A DNA stretch of 64,000 bases from Rhizobium altiplani (GCF_001542405.1 NZ_LNCD01000137.1:1-64000); one strand, 5' to 3'. Counted from the stretch's first letter, positions 8,612 through 16,525 are shown. The notes: generated by a model not told the origin, from the sequence alone. Program-made: numbers and translations.

Positions 8612-9178
8612 CCGCCGGCAAGGCAGATCGCTGTGGCGAACCGTTGTCTCGATTGCGTCAAAGTGCTTGTTGAAGCTGGCGCAGACGTCAACGCCATATG
8701 GGTGCGGGGAGATCCGGCTCGTCTGCCGGCCATCATCACGCCCTACCACCTTGCAAGGCGCGACAACCACCCCGAGATCGCAGCCTACCTGTTGGCTCAT
8801 GGCGTCATTATTCAAAAACCCGAGCCGATTTCCGCCAAGCTGGCCAACGGTGATCCGACAAAGGGCGCGGCGTTCTTTGTCTCCAACTGCGCCACGTGCC
8901 ATGCAACAAAGGCGCAGAGCGGGGCCACCAGGTGGCCGGAACCTCTGGAAGGTTGTCGGGCGCGACAAGGCATCGGCGAATTTCAACCGCTACTCCCAGA
9001 CCCTGTTGGCGTGGGAGGGGACCTGGACGTTCGAGGACCTCACATTTTTCTCACCGGTCCAACCCTCACAACCCCAGGCGTAAACATGGAGATTCGTGGA
9101 GCGCCTGATGAAACTGATCGACTGAACGTGATCGCATATCTGCGAACGCTCGGCGACGCGCCGGTTCCGTTGCCCTGA
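8612..9178 (+). pseudogene. Decayed ankyrin-repeat/cytochrome c gene
   Basis: The frame at 8612 begins right after a stop and reads an ankyrin repeat (QIAVANRCLDCVKVLVEAGA, then HLARRDNHPEIAAYLLAHGV) followed by a class I cytochrome c haem site CATCH. Near 8921-8938 the homology jumps to another frame (NLWKVVGRDKASANFNRYS), and near 9041-9052, at a T run, it returns to the first frame (LTGPTLTTPGVNMEIRG, with a possible axial Met). The N-terminus and signal peptide are absent. At least two frame changes and a missing 5' part make this a pseudogene. Bases 8514-8611 upstream hold nothing I can assign. Confidence 0.75.
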
Positions 9179-9213
9179 ACTCAGAGCGGAAGCGTGCAGT
9201 CCGACACGGTTAC

Positions 9214-9268
9214 TGAAAATAATGGTGATCCCGACGCGATTCGAACGCGTGACCCTCAGATTAGGAAT
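9214..9268. repeat. attL, 55-bp att core repeat
   Basis: Identical over 55 bases to 54030-54084, with the first differing bases directly outside on both sides. It contains the 3' part of tRNA-Arg (anticodon loop to CCA end) but not the 5' half, so this copy is the tRNA remnant and the intact tRNA is at attR. Confidence 0.93.
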
Positions 9269-9309
9269 GTGTTAATAAGTCCAGCGTTTGCAGGTTTTGT
9301 ATGTCACCG

Positions 9310-9327
9310 TGCGCCATTTATGCGCCA
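9310..9327. promoter_or_regulatory. Candidate integrase/excisionase arm site at attL
   Basis: Direct repeat TGCGCCA-N4-TGCGCCA, partly inside the 3' end of int. The same arrangement (TGCGCCA-N4-TGCGCCA) is at 53915-53932 near attR. Matching arms at both ends of a prophage fit recombinase arm-type binding sites. Confidence 0.45.
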
Positions 9328-10532
9328 TTCGCGAAAATCGACGATGCGATTGCGTCCATCGCCTGGCGGTGATCGTCGCTCGGAAACAGGTGGCCGTAAC
9401 GGTCCATAGTGACGGCAAGCGAGGAGTGCCCGGCGAAGGTCTGAACCGTCTTCGGCGCGAGGCCGGCCTCTATCCAAGTCGAGATGGCGAAGTGGCGCAA
9501 GGCATGCCAGCCGAAGGGCTCAAAGAACTTGCCCTGCTGCTTCATCGCTTCAGCGGCGCGCTTCAGCGTGGGCGTCAGAACGCGCGTGCGCATGTTCTTA
9601 TGGTTCTCGAATTTTCCCTTGGAGTTGGGGAATACGAGATCGTCATCCTTCTTGAACGCGGTTTTCAGTCGCCATTCCTTCATGACCTTGACGACATGTG
9701 CGCCCAGCGGAATTTCGCGAAGGCCGGCTTTGCTCTTCGTGGTGTCTTCCTGACGCTTGGAATCCACGCGGGTTTCGATCGTCGCGGTCCCGCTCTTCAG
9801 GTCAAGATGTCGCCAGCGAAGGGCGTGGAATTCGGAGGCGCGGACACCGGATGCCGCGGCGAAGGTGAGCTTCACGGTGAAGGTGTCATCTGCGGCCTTG
9901 ATGACGGCGGCGATCGCGGCCTTCGACGGCGGCGTGATCTTTTTCGCGTCTTCGTTTCGCTTGCCGACAACGCGAATGCCCTTCGCGACGTTCGCGGCCA
10001 ACAGGTCGCTGGCGATCGCGTGCTGAAGTACGCGTGACAGGGTTCCAAGGATCTGACGGGTTGTGACGACGCTTACACCGGATTTTCGCACCGCGTCGCG
10101 GAACTCACCGACGTTTCTGGCGCTCAGCTGCGCGAGCTTCTTGTCGCCGATCCCGGCTTTGAACAGATCAGGCCGGCGCTTGTTCTTGCCCTTCTGTTTC
10201 GCTCGCCGCTCCTCGTCCGGAGCGATGTAGTTCCACATGTGGCCAGTGACATTGTCGAAATATTCAGGGGTGACTTTCTCACCTCGATCCTTGCGGGTGC
10301 TCAGATCCTTCTCGTAGCTTTCGCAGGCGGCCCGAAGGGTGGTTGTTGCGGCGTCAGGCCGATAGGTGCCCTTGCCGATCTGCTCTTCGATCTCCTTGCG
10401 GCGTGCTTCTGCGTCCCGCTTCCTGTCGAATTGCTCGCGATGGCGCTTTCCGTTGGCGTCCATGTAATTGAGCAGCCACGCCTCGTGAGTGCCACTTTTG
10501 TTCGCCCATTGACGTTTCCGGATTGTCGCCAT
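9318..10532 (-). CDS. int: Phage integrase, tyrosine recombinase
   Basis: A 404-residue site-specific recombinase that integrates and excises the prophage at tRNA-Arg. The N-terminal arm-binding part (DANGKRHREQFDRKRDAEARR) and a core-binding SAM-like domain (about residues 65-190) precede the catalytic domain. Catalytic residues are visible: Arg in GVRASEFHALRW, Lys in TKSKAGLREIP, HALRH, GHSS, and the nucleophile Tyr in MDRYGHLF. The stop is 50 bases from attL, as usual. It is the last gene of the leftward early operon, 29 bases after the AlpA-like gene. Confidence 0.95.
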   Translation of the reverse strand: MATIRKRQWANKSGTHEAWLLNYMDANGKRHREQFDRKRDAEARRKEIEEQIGKGTYRPDAATTTLRAACESYEKDLSTRKDRGEKVTPEYFDNVTGHMWNYIAPDEERRAKQKGKNKRRPDLFKAGIGDKKLAQLSARNVGEFRDAVRKSGVSVVTTRQILGTLSRVLQHAIASDLLAANVAKGIRVVGKRNEDAKKITPPSKAAIAAVIKAADDTFTVKLTFAAASGVRASEFHALRWRHLDLKSGTATIETRVDSKRQEDTTKSKAGLREIPLGAHVVKVMKEWRLKTAFKKDDDLVFPNSKGKFENHKNMRTRVLTPTLKRAAEAMKQQGKFFEPFGWHALRHFAISTWIEAGLAPKTVQTFAGHSSLAVTMDRYGHLFPSDDHRQAMDAIASSIFANGA

Positions 10533-10561
10533 GCGTTGACCCTCACATTCGAGGGCGCACG

Positions 10562-10771
10562 CTAGCCGCCTACGCGCTTTCCTTCAAGATCCTCCATCCA
10601 TTTGGTTAGGCTGGAGCGACGAGCGGCGACTGTGCCGCCGAGCTTGAACGATGGAATGATGTCGTCGTAGACGAGACGGTATGCCTGCCGACGTGTGATG
10701 CCAAGGAAGCCAGCGATTGCGTCGGCGCCCATGAGCAGATCCCCAGGCATTGCTGGCTGCGCGATGCTCAC
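10562..10771 (-). CDS. AlpA/excisionase-like helix-turn-helix protein
   Basis: A 69-residue DNA-binding protein with a MerR/AlpA-type helix-turn-helix: MGADAIAGFLGITRRQAYRLVY, then the wing segment IPSFKLGGTVAARRSSLTKWM. Size, fold and position beside int suggest an excisionase or directionality factor; this is inference. The start is a GTG at 10771 that overlaps the upstream stop as GTGA, with GAGGTGA as the ribosome site, so translation is coupled. Confidence 0.75.
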   Translation of the reverse strand: MSIAQPAMPGDLLMGADAIAGFLGITRRQAYRLVYDDIIPSFKLGGTVAARRSSLTKWMEDLEGKRVGG

Positions 10772-11184
10772 AGCTTCACCTCACGGATTGCCGCTGCGAC
10801 GAGCCGCAGCGTCTCAGGCTCAAGATTGAAGAAGCCGAGCTGACCACGGCACTGGGTCAGCGGCAGGGGGAAGGAATCGCGCAGGACAAAGCCGAACTTG
10901 CCGAAGAACCACCGGCTATCAATCTCGCGGACGCAATCGACGATGCGGGCCATGCCGACGACGCCGCCACGTGGCATAGCCATCTGACGATCATCGTCCT
11001 TGTCCAGCTCGGATTTCGAAACGCCGGCATGCACGATGAACCAGCCCCGACTCTTCGTAGGCCAATCGCGGTTCTCGACGTCCTTGCCATCGTAGAAGAT
11101 GTGATGGGGGTACGGCTGCTTGATGCTGAGAGACTTGATCTCTCCTGCTGCAACGCGATCGGCGAGCTTTTGTAGATCAATCAT
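10768..11184 (-). CDS. ASCH-domain protein
   Basis: A 138-residue protein with the ASCH (PUA-like) RNA-binding fold. The signature SLSIKQPYPHHIFYDGKDVENRDW is followed by GWFIVHAG and later PRGGVVGMARIVDCV. Phage ASCH proteins are thought to bind RNA or modified nucleotides; the exact role here is unknown. The start at 11184 is chosen because the family begins a few residues before SLSIKQPYP, and it overlaps the preceding stop by eight bases. Part of the tightly packed leftward operon. Confidence 0.72.
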   Translation of the reverse strand: MIDLQKLADRVAAGEIKSLSIKQPYPHHIFYDGKDVENRDWPTKSRGWFIVHAGVSKSELDKDDDRQMAMPRGGVVGMARIVDCVREIDSRWFFGKFGFVLRDSFPLPLTQCRGQLGFFNLEPETLRLVAAAIREVKL

Positions 11185-11407
11185 AGTCGTTCTCCGGGCC
11201 GTATTTTTTGAGGGTTTCCGGCAAATTGTTCGTGCCCTCGCGGTTGATCTCCGCGTCCTCTGCATCCCAGCAAGGCATGCAAAGCCGGTGATAGGAACCG
11301 TATAGGCTGCTTTCGCCATAGGAATTTTGGTTGAGGACCTTCAGCTTGCATCGAGGGCAATTCTGAAGGCGGACAGGGCGATCAAATCCGTAATGATAAC
11401 GGCTCAT
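11177..11407 (-). CDS. Small zinc-ribbon-like protein
   Basis: A 76-residue protein with two Cys pairs, CPRC and CMPC, 28 residues apart, likely binding one zinc ion. Otherwise it is polar with an acidic tail (PENDYD). The start at 11407 overlaps the previous stop in an ATGA junction, which also decides the start over the upstream in-frame Met at 11458. No family recognised; a DNA- or protein-binding accessory role is possible. Confidence 0.6.
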   Translation of the reverse strand: MSRYHYGFDRPVRLQNCPRCKLKVLNQNSYGESSLYGSYHRLCMPCWDAEDAEINREGTNNLPETLKKYGPENDYD

Positions 11408-11829
11408 CCATCCACCTCCACAGCGGCGAGGACGGTTCGGCCTTCCTTCGTGAGCCAAGCGGTGCTGGTGTCGAAGTCGCCATCGTGGCTATAATCCAAC
11501 CAACCCTTCTCGATGCAGCGATTGTAGGTATCCGAGTGCCTGTCATGGACCTCGTCGCTAGAGAACCAGTTGATCCAAGCCCATGAGCTATCACTAACAT
11601 CTGTCTTGCCGCCCATTGCGTCGATGATCCGCAAGAGGGTGACTTCCTTCTGTTCGTTCGTCAGATCAGCCGGCACCACACGCTGAACGGGAGTTTGACG
11701 AGCCGCAATCATCAGATCGTAACAACCGTTGATGATAATCGTGCGATCTTCCTGGCTGACGATTGAAGACGTGCCGTCAGAGTGACGGTTTCCTGCCAGC
11801 CTTGAGAGCGCTTGGATCAATTCAGTCAT
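11404..11829 (-). CDS. Hypothetical phage protein, 141 aa
   Basis: No family recognised. The sequence is soluble, with a central acidic, aromatic-rich part (SWAWINWFSSDEVHDRHSDTYN) followed by KGWLDYSHDGDFDTSTAWLTKEGRTVLA, which resembles the C-terminal wing of a winged-helix or MarR-like domain (the LT-x-EGR pattern). ATGA-type overlaps with both neighbours show it is translated with the operon. Confidence 0.6.
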   Translation of the reverse strand: MTELIQALSRLAGNRHSDGTSSIVSQEDRTIIINGCYDLMIAARQTPVQRVVPADLTNEQKEVTLLRIIDAMGGKTDVSDSSWAWINWFSSDEVHDRHSDTYNRCIEKGWLDYSHDGDFDTSTAWLTKEGRTVLAAVEVDG

Positions 11830-12434
11830 ATCGCCTCCTCGTAGAAAATCGCGCGCTTCGCTTGCTCGCGCCGGATCGCGTTGCGTTTTCTGGTAACCAT
11901 TTCCAGATGGGCGGGGTGCGGTCGCACGCAGAGCCGGTTACGGCAGACGTGGTCCAGTTCCTTCTTTCCGGGGATGTAGCCGTGCTCGTTGGTCCACATG
12001 ACGATGTGAACCGCGACCGTTTGCCCCCCCAGTGACATGCGTGGATAGCCGGCGCCGCGACCTTCTGTTCCGGACGTCGGTCCGGTCCAGATCCAGCAAC
12101 CTGTCTGCTCATCGACCTGGATGCGAGACAGGACCTTTTCGCGGATATTGTCGCGGCGGCTCATCAGACCCAAAACTCCAGCTCGTGCTTGAGGTCCGAA
12201 TAGATCGATGAGTAACGTTTGACCGTCGTCGGCTTCCGTGAGGCATTCGATTGCGATCTTCGCGGCGTCCAGCAGCTTCTCGACAACCTCGATCTCGCCG
12301 AAGGTGCCGTTGATGTCGGCGCCCTCGCGGCTAAAGCGCAGAAGCTCTGTCACGGCTTCCGATGCCTGGTGAGCTGCGGCGACAGCATGTAACTGCCGAT
12401 CGACGTCCGACATGTTGTAAATGTCGACGGTCAT
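11826..12434 (-). CDS. HNH endonuclease, with an N-terminal part possibly fused by a frame change
   Basis: The C-terminal 112 residues are a phage HNH nuclease: GCWIWTGP, then VHIVMWTNEHGYIP and ELDHVCRNRLCVRPHPAHLEMV, with the HNH/zinc motif. The first 90 residues are a separate helical segment. Around 12205-12235 another frame reads a convincing protein end (TVKRYSSIYSDLKHELEFWV, stop) directly overlapping an internal ATG at 12164 in a TGATGA junction. I therefore suspect two ancestral genes, a small helical protein and the HNH enzyme (11826..12164), joined in this sequence by a one-base change. The 12434 start overlaps the previous stop as ATGA. Confidence 0.7.
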   Translation of the reverse strand: MTVDIYNMSDVDRQLHAVAAAHQASEAVTELLRFSREGADINGTFGEIEVVEKLLDAAKIAIECLTEADDGQTLLIDLFGPQARAGVLGLMSRRDNIREKVLSRIQVDEQTGCWIWTGPTSGTEGRGAGYPRMSLGGQTVAVHIVMWTNEHGYIPGKKELDHVCRNRLCVRPHPAHLEMVTRKRNAIRREQAKRAIFYEEAI

Positions 12435-13033
12435 GGCTTCACCATCAACTGCTGGTACCGAGCCAAGAACGTCTGCGCGGCAACCTCTGGAGACCAAGGG
12501 ATGATCTCCCAGTCATACGGCTGAGCGTAATCGTCGATCCCCCAACGCTCACCCTTCCATGGCAGCAGGTCGCGGCGTTCGGTAGCAAGCATCCGCAAAT
12601 CGGCGCGCTTGATTTCTACCGGGTCCGTGACGGCTACCCCGAACTTTGCGAGGATCGCTGCCTCGCATTGTTTCTCAATCGACTTGAAGGAGGGGTTCAG
12701 GGATTTCAGGGGAGCGTTCATGTCACCGCAAACAGCCTCTCCGACCTCATGCATGAGGGCTTCGAGCGCTAGCTCATTGGGGACAGACCAGCTCATCCGA
12801 ACGCAATGCTCTGCAACGGAGTAGAACACGCGCTTCTGCAGAATGCGGCTGTAGCACTGGCCTGAACACCGGCCTTCAAAGGCCAGGCCATAGGCGATAT
12901 CCTCGATAGTAATCGAAGAGTTCCAAGGATCTTGGAAATCGAAATACGCGCCAGATCCAAGAAGGATCGTGGGCCCGATCGCGCGACGAATAGTGCTATC
13001 GCGCATTTTCTCAATAGTTGCGTCTTCGGTCAT
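12431..13033 (-). CDS. HD-domain phosphohydrolase (YfbR-like nucleotidase)
   Basis: A 200-residue metal-dependent phosphohydrolase. HD-family landmarks: YFDFQDPWNSSITIEDIAYGL near the N-terminus, FYSVAEHCVRM (first His), ALMHEVGEAVCGDMNAPLK (H-E/D pair and a following D) and KRADLRMLATE. Phage members are believed to dephosphorylate deoxynucleotides or modified nucleotides. The second half of the HD pair is HE rather than HD, which may alter metal binding. The start at 13033 overlaps the upstream stop as ATGA. Confidence 0.75.
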   Translation of the reverse strand: MTEDATIEKMRDSTIRRAIGPTILLGSGAYFDFQDPWNSSITIEDIAYGLAFEGRCSGQCYSRILQKRVFYSVAEHCVRMSWSVPNELALEALMHEVGEAVCGDMNAPLKSLNPSFKSIEKQCEAAILAKFGVAVTDPVEIKRADLRMLATERRDLLPWKGERWGIDDYAQPYDWEIIPWSPEVAAQTFLARYQQLMVKP

Positions 13034-13596
13034 GCTACTTCCCTCATCCAAACTTCAAACTCGGCGCGCAGATCCAGCCAGCGCTTGCGGGCGCCTGCGT
13101 CGCGGTTCAACTCTGCGCGGCTGTCGACCTTCAGGAGGTATCGGACATGCGAGGTGACACGCACGGGGTCGCCAGCATCCGGCGCTTTCTTTTTCTCAAG
13201 GAGGAAACGACGGAACGCTTGGTCGGCGCACTTCATCGCGCACTCGGCGGCGTAATCAGGCTCGCTGCGCTTCTCGCTCTGCTGCTGCCGCTCGCCGCGA
13301 GCGGATTGATCCTGCTGCTGCGGGCGTAGGCGGCGGATCTCCGCGAATGCCATATCGAGCAGGAGAAGCAGCGCGCGAACCAAAACCGGCGCCTTGATCA
13401 TCAGGCGTCGGTCATCATAGCTGCAGTCGCGCGTAATGATCGCGATCGGCATAACCTCGCCCGTTGTGCGGTCTATGACGCACAGCTCGGCGCGTTGATC
13501 CTTCATGTTGTAGGATTCTGACCACTCGTCGCTAACGAGGCCGGCTAGCTCGCGAGCTTCCGGCAGTAGGGATTTTGCCAAGGCGAGATTAATCAT
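13030..13596 (-). CDS. Hypothetical phage protein, 188 aa
   Basis: Not recognised. Two parts are visible: an N-terminal segment (INLALAKSLLPEARELAGL, later PVLVRALLLLLDMAFAEIRRL, an amphipathic helix) and a charged, glutamine-rich linker followed by KKAPDAGDPVRVTSHVRYLLKVDSRAELNRD and an aromatic C-terminal helix (RAEFEVWMREVA). No signal or membrane span. ATG overlap at both ends places it firmly in the operon. Confidence 0.6.
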   Translation of the reverse strand: MINLALAKSLLPEARELAGLVSDEWSESYNMKDQRAELCVIDRTTGEVMPIAIITRDCSYDDRRLMIKAPVLVRALLLLLDMAFAEIRRLRPQQQDQSARGERQQQSEKRSEPDYAAECAMKCADQAFRRFLLEKKKAPDAGDPVRVTSHVRYLLKVDSRAELNRDAGARKRWLDLRAEFEVWMREVA

Positions 13597-14153
13597 ATCG
13601 CCTCCAGTGCATTTCGAAACATTATCGGCTGCTGGTCGCGCGGGATGCGGTTCCGGCCGCGCGACATCGGATGCTTGGGCGATCCGTCCTTGTTCCTGCC
13701 GAGGCAGATAAGGCTGACGGTGTGCAGGCGAGCACGCGACATGAACCACTCGTCACGGTCAAGGTGATCGCCGCCATTGCCCCACGCGACAAGAACCGGC
13801 GTTCCCTGGTGGCGGGAAAAGGTGAGGGCGGCCTCGATGAATTCGCCGTTCTTCGGACCGACGCACATTGGTTCCGCCATCATCACGCTTGGATGCGAGG
13901 CGCGGAAGGCGTTGAGGTTGACGACGATCAGGCCGCCATAGCCCCAACGTTTCGCGAAATAGGTCAGTTCGCGCAACGTCGGATCGTCCTTCTCGTCATC
14001 GGCCGTCGACGGATTGAGCATGCAGACGACGAGGAGGCGTTTGGCCGCATCCCATGTGCGGCGCAGCTCGTAGCGGTAGCGCTTGCAGTCGGAAATGACG
14101 GCGCTCTTCTGCATTGGCTGGCTGGCGGCGAAGTCGGCGAGAAGATCGGCCAT
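13593..14153 (-). CDS. DUF1643-like protein
   Basis: A 186-residue protein matching the DUF1643 pattern: RYRYELRRTWD at the N-terminus, then LLVVCMLNPSTADDEKDDPTL, ELTYFAKRWGYGGLIVVNLNAFRASHP and PVLVAWGNGG. The family is common in phages and mobile elements; its biochemical activity is not established. The ATG at 14153 overlaps the upstream stop as TGATG. Confidence 0.75.
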   Translation of the reverse strand: MADLLADFAASQPMQKSAVISDCKRYRYELRRTWDAAKRLLVVCMLNPSTADDEKDDPTLRELTYFAKRWGYGGLIVVNLNAFRASHPSVMMAEPMCVGPKNGEFIEAALTFSRHQGTPVLVAWGNGGDHLDRDEWFMSRARLHTVSLICLGRNKDGSPKHPMSRGRNRIPRDQQPIMFRNALEAI

Positions 14154-15298
14154 CAATCGACGCTCCTTGCTCGCATCGGCGAAATGACGAATGTCTCATC
14201 AAGGTCTGCGATCGGCATGAAGACGACGTTTGGGGGTGTGCCGCCGAAACGGATACGCACGTCCTGCGTCTTGATGCTTGATAGCGTGTCGGCGAGGACC
14301 TTGCTGTTGAAGCCGGTCGTATAGCCTTCCTCGCCAGCATACTCGATCGGGAGATGATCGACCGCAGACTCGCCATCCTTGCTGTAGAGTTCGACGCGCA
14401 TCTGGCCGTCGCCAAGCGTGACCTTGATGCCGTCCTTGTCTAGCTCCGTACCGACCAACGAAACGCGCGTGACGGCGGCATTGAGCGCGGCAACCGTGGT
14501 AATAGCTTCCTGCTCAGGGTTTGACGGAATGACCTCGCGGTAATTCGGCGGGAAGGTGCCATCGATCAGCCGGGAAAACAGCGAGATGCCGCCGCATTCG
14601 ACGCGCATCATGTTCCGGCCGATCTCGATGCTGGCTGGCTCTTTAGCCTCGCCGAAAAGCTTCTGGATCGCCGCGGCTGTTTTCAGGGGAAGAATGATGC
14701 CGTCGAAGACGGCTTCCGTCGTCGTGTCGATCCGTACCAACGCCATGCCGCGACCATCGGCGGCAACGAAATCGATCTTCCGGCCCTCGTCTGTCGGTCG
14801 CACGTGAATGCCGGTCAGGTAAACACGGCCGGTATCGACCTTGAGCGCGGCATAGGAGACCTTGCCGAGCGCCTGCGCAAGCAGCGTCATATCCATCTTG
14901 AAGCTCGCGCCGGTCACGGCGCTGGCGATCGACGGAAAGTCCGCTTCTGGCAGACTGGCAATCGAAAAGCTGGAGCGGCCGGACTTGATCTGCACCTGGC
15001 CGTGAAACTTGCCGGTGGTCACATCTATTTCCGCCGTCTCCGGCAGATTGCGGACGATGTCATGCAGATCCTTGGCCTTGATCGTTATCGGCATGCCGTC
15101 GCCCTCGTCGAGAAGGTCGCATGTCGTTTCGATCTCGATGTCGAGATCCGTGCCGCGAAGTGTGAGCTGGCCGGCATCCGGCCTGAGCAGGACGTTGGCC
15201 AGAACCGGGATCTTTGAACCCTTGTCGACGGCGGCAAGAACGGCGCTGAGCGCGGGCAGGAGCTGGCTGCGATGGACGCGGAAGAAGAGGTCAGCCAC
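14153..15298 (-). CDS. dnaN: Phage-encoded DNA polymerase III beta subunit (sliding clamp)
   Basis: A 381-residue homologue of DnaN, the ring that tethers DNA polymerase. Three clamp domains can be followed: FFRVHRSQLLPALSAVLAAV with IPVLANVLL; LPEADFPSIAS and LTGIHVRPTDEG; RLIDGTFPPNYREVIPSN, then ADLDETFVISPMRA at the C-terminus in place of the usual VMPMR. The start is the GTG at 15298, where the family begins; the frame is open further upstream. A G9 tract lies directly upstream (15306-15314). The host must have its own dnaN elsewhere, so this one probably serves phage replication. Confidence 0.9.
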   Translation of the reverse strand: MADLFFRVHRSQLLPALSAVLAAVDKGSKIPVLANVLLRPDAGQLTLRGTDLDIEIETTCDLLDEGDGMPITIKAKDLHDIVRNLPETAEIDVTTGKFHGQVQIKSGRSSFSIASLPEADFPSIASAVTGASFKMDMTLLAQALGKVSYAALKVDTGRVYLTGIHVRPTDEGRKIDFVAADGRGMALVRIDTTTEAVFDGIILPLKTAAAIQKLFGEAKEPASIEIGRNMMRVECGGISLFSRLIDGTFPPNYREVIPSNPEQEAITTVAALNAAVTRVSLVGTELDKDGIKVTLGDGQMRVELYSKDGESAVDHLPIEYAGEEGYTTGFNSKVLADTLSSIKTQDVRIRFGGTPPNVVFMPIADLDETFVISPMRARSVD

Positions 15299-15651
15299 GG
15301 GCGATACCCCCCCCCTGTACCCAATCTGGCGATAAGGTCCAGTTGGGCTTGTGGCGGGCGCAGCTGCGGGAACTCGCGATGAAGCAGATCCATCGCGGCG
15401 ATCACGTCGCGTTCGGCTAGCAGGCGATAGAGCTGCGGCAGCCAACTGTTGCTGTCGACGACGATGCTCTCGCGGAAAAGCGCATCTATGTCGATGTCGC
15501 TGAGTTCATCGGCATAGATATGGAATGTGTGTGTGAACACCAGGTCATCGAGACCGTCTGTGTCCAGCCCCTCGCGACTGACCCAATTGAGGATATCATC
15601 GTCTTGCGTCTCAGCGAAATTGACGGTGACCCGTTCAGCGATTTGCGCCAT
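15085..15651 (-). CDS. Hypothetical phage protein, frame runs unusually far into dnaN
   Basis: The N-terminal 115 or so residues look like a real acidic protein (QIAERVTVNFAETQDDDILN, ADELSDIDIDALFRES, LYRLLAERDVIAAMDLLH). After a nine-G tract (15306-15314) the frame continues as low-quality Ser/Arg-rich sequence inside dnaN. With eight Gs the frame would stop at 15291-15293, overlapping the dnaN GTG start in a GTGGCTGA junction like the other junctions of this operon. I therefore think the natural product is about 119 residues and the rest is spurious. No family recognised. Confidence 0.55.
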   Translation of the reverse strand: MAQIAERVTVNFAETQDDDILNWVSREGLDTDGLDDLVFTHTFHIYADELSDIDIDALFRESIVVDSNSWLPQLYRLLAERDVIAAMDLLHREFPQLRPPQAQLDLIARLGTGGGYRPWLTSSSASIAASSCPRSAPFLPPSTRVQRSRFWPTSCSGRMPASSHFAARISTSRSKRHATFSTRATACR

Positions 15652-16015
15652 GCGCGCCTCCAATGGTGGGTTTGGCGGCGATCGCAGCGACATGCATCGA
15701 TACACGCGGCAGGGAGAGCTGACGAAGCTGGAAGGAGTTGCCTCCCATGTAGAAATCACGGATGAAGGTGGTTCGATCGTCGCGGAACCGGATGTCTCCA
15801 TTGCGTGGCGTACGCGGTGGCGGGGCGCGGTTCAGCGCTTCGGCCAAGCGCGCGGCGCTGGTACGAACCTCGATCAGCCCATAGCGAGCGAGATGCATCC
15901 GGAGGGCACGGATACCGACCTCGTATGTCTCGGCAATGTGCTCGATGGTCATGCCTGCGGCCAGATGGGCGGCAAGTGTCTCCCGGTCGGGAACCTTTCG
16001 TCTGTGGTGCAGCAT
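15635..16015 (-). CDS. Small helix-turn-helix protein
   Basis: A 126-residue basic protein whose N-terminal half reads as a helix-turn-helix: DRETLAAHLAAGMTIEHIAETY then VGIRALRMHLARYGLIEV. The C-terminal half is Arg-rich (DIRFRDDRTTFIRDFYMGG) and may contact DNA. The start at 16015 follows GGAG ten bases upstream; an alternative ATG at 16030 overlaps the previous gene. Probably a regulator or replication accessory factor of the left operon. Confidence 0.6.
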   Translation of the reverse strand: MLHHRRKVPDRETLAAHLAAGMTIEHIAETYEVGIRALRMHLARYGLIEVRTSAARLAEALNRAPPPRTPRNGDIRFRDDRTTFIRDFYMGGNSFQLRQLSLPRVSMHVAAIAAKPTIGGAHGANR

Positions 16016-16019
16016 TGAA

Positions 16020-16343
16020 TCAGTCTCCATTGACCTGCAGCCATTGGCGCACGGCGCGCGAGAGATCGCGGTCGCGGTTCGAACTGCAGAGATTGATGAT
16101 GTTGAGGACGGCGGGGAGGAGATCGCGCAGCGTATCGCCATCCACGAGGGCGTCGCCTGGACCAAGGGCATCGTCGTTGACGATCCGCATTGCGGCATTC
16201 GTCAGCGCCTTGTTGACAACGGCCAGCCTGTCGGATGCCCCGAGAACCTGCCTGAGCTGGTAATCCGGCATCTCGCGGTTTTCCAGCTTGCTTGCCAGCC
16301 TGAGGCGCTGCGTATCGGGTGCGGGAAAGCGAGTGACCGTCAT
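16020..16343 (-). CDS. Hypothetical phage protein, 107 aa
   Basis: No family recognised. The sequence is soluble and helical (MPDYQLRQVLGASDRLAVVNKAL, then LVDGDTLRDLLPAVLNIINLC). Start chosen at 16343 because it lies just after the upstream gene; a Met at 16388 would overlap that gene's end. Part of the leftward operon. Confidence 0.55.
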   Translation of the reverse strand: MTVTRFPAPDTQRLRLASKLENREMPDYQLRQVLGASDRLAVVNKALTNAAMRIVNDDALGPGDALVDGDTLRDLLPAVLNIINLCSSNRDRDLSRAVRQWLQVNGD

Positions 16344-16345
16344 CG

Positions 16346-16525
16346 TCAGATCCTGCTCGCCAGTTCGGAGGCGCGCTCGGCTGCACACAGGACAGCCCAG
16401 ACCGCCTGCAGGTTCCAGTAGACGAGCACAGCGATGATGATCTTCAGCCAGAAGATATCGCGACGACGGTTCGCCACGACTTCTTCAGCCGGTATGCACA
16501 TTGCCTTGATCTTGAAATGTTGCAT
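16346..16525 (-). CDS. Small single-span membrane protein
   Basis: A 59-residue protein with a basic stretch (NRRRD) followed by a hydrophobic helix of about 22 residues (IFWLKIIIAVLVYWNLQAVW), then ERASELASRI. This predicts one transmembrane span with the N-terminus inside. It sits between two early genes. Function unknown; the ribosome site is weak. Confidence 0.5.
   Translation of the reverse strand: MQHFKIKAMCIPAEEVVANRRRDIFWLKIIIAVLVYWNLQAVWAVLCAAERASELASRI

Noticed and set aside
8510..8986. Leftward frames over the cytochrome c remnant
   Set aside because: No homology-like features; the rightward ankyrin and CATCH sequence explains the region.
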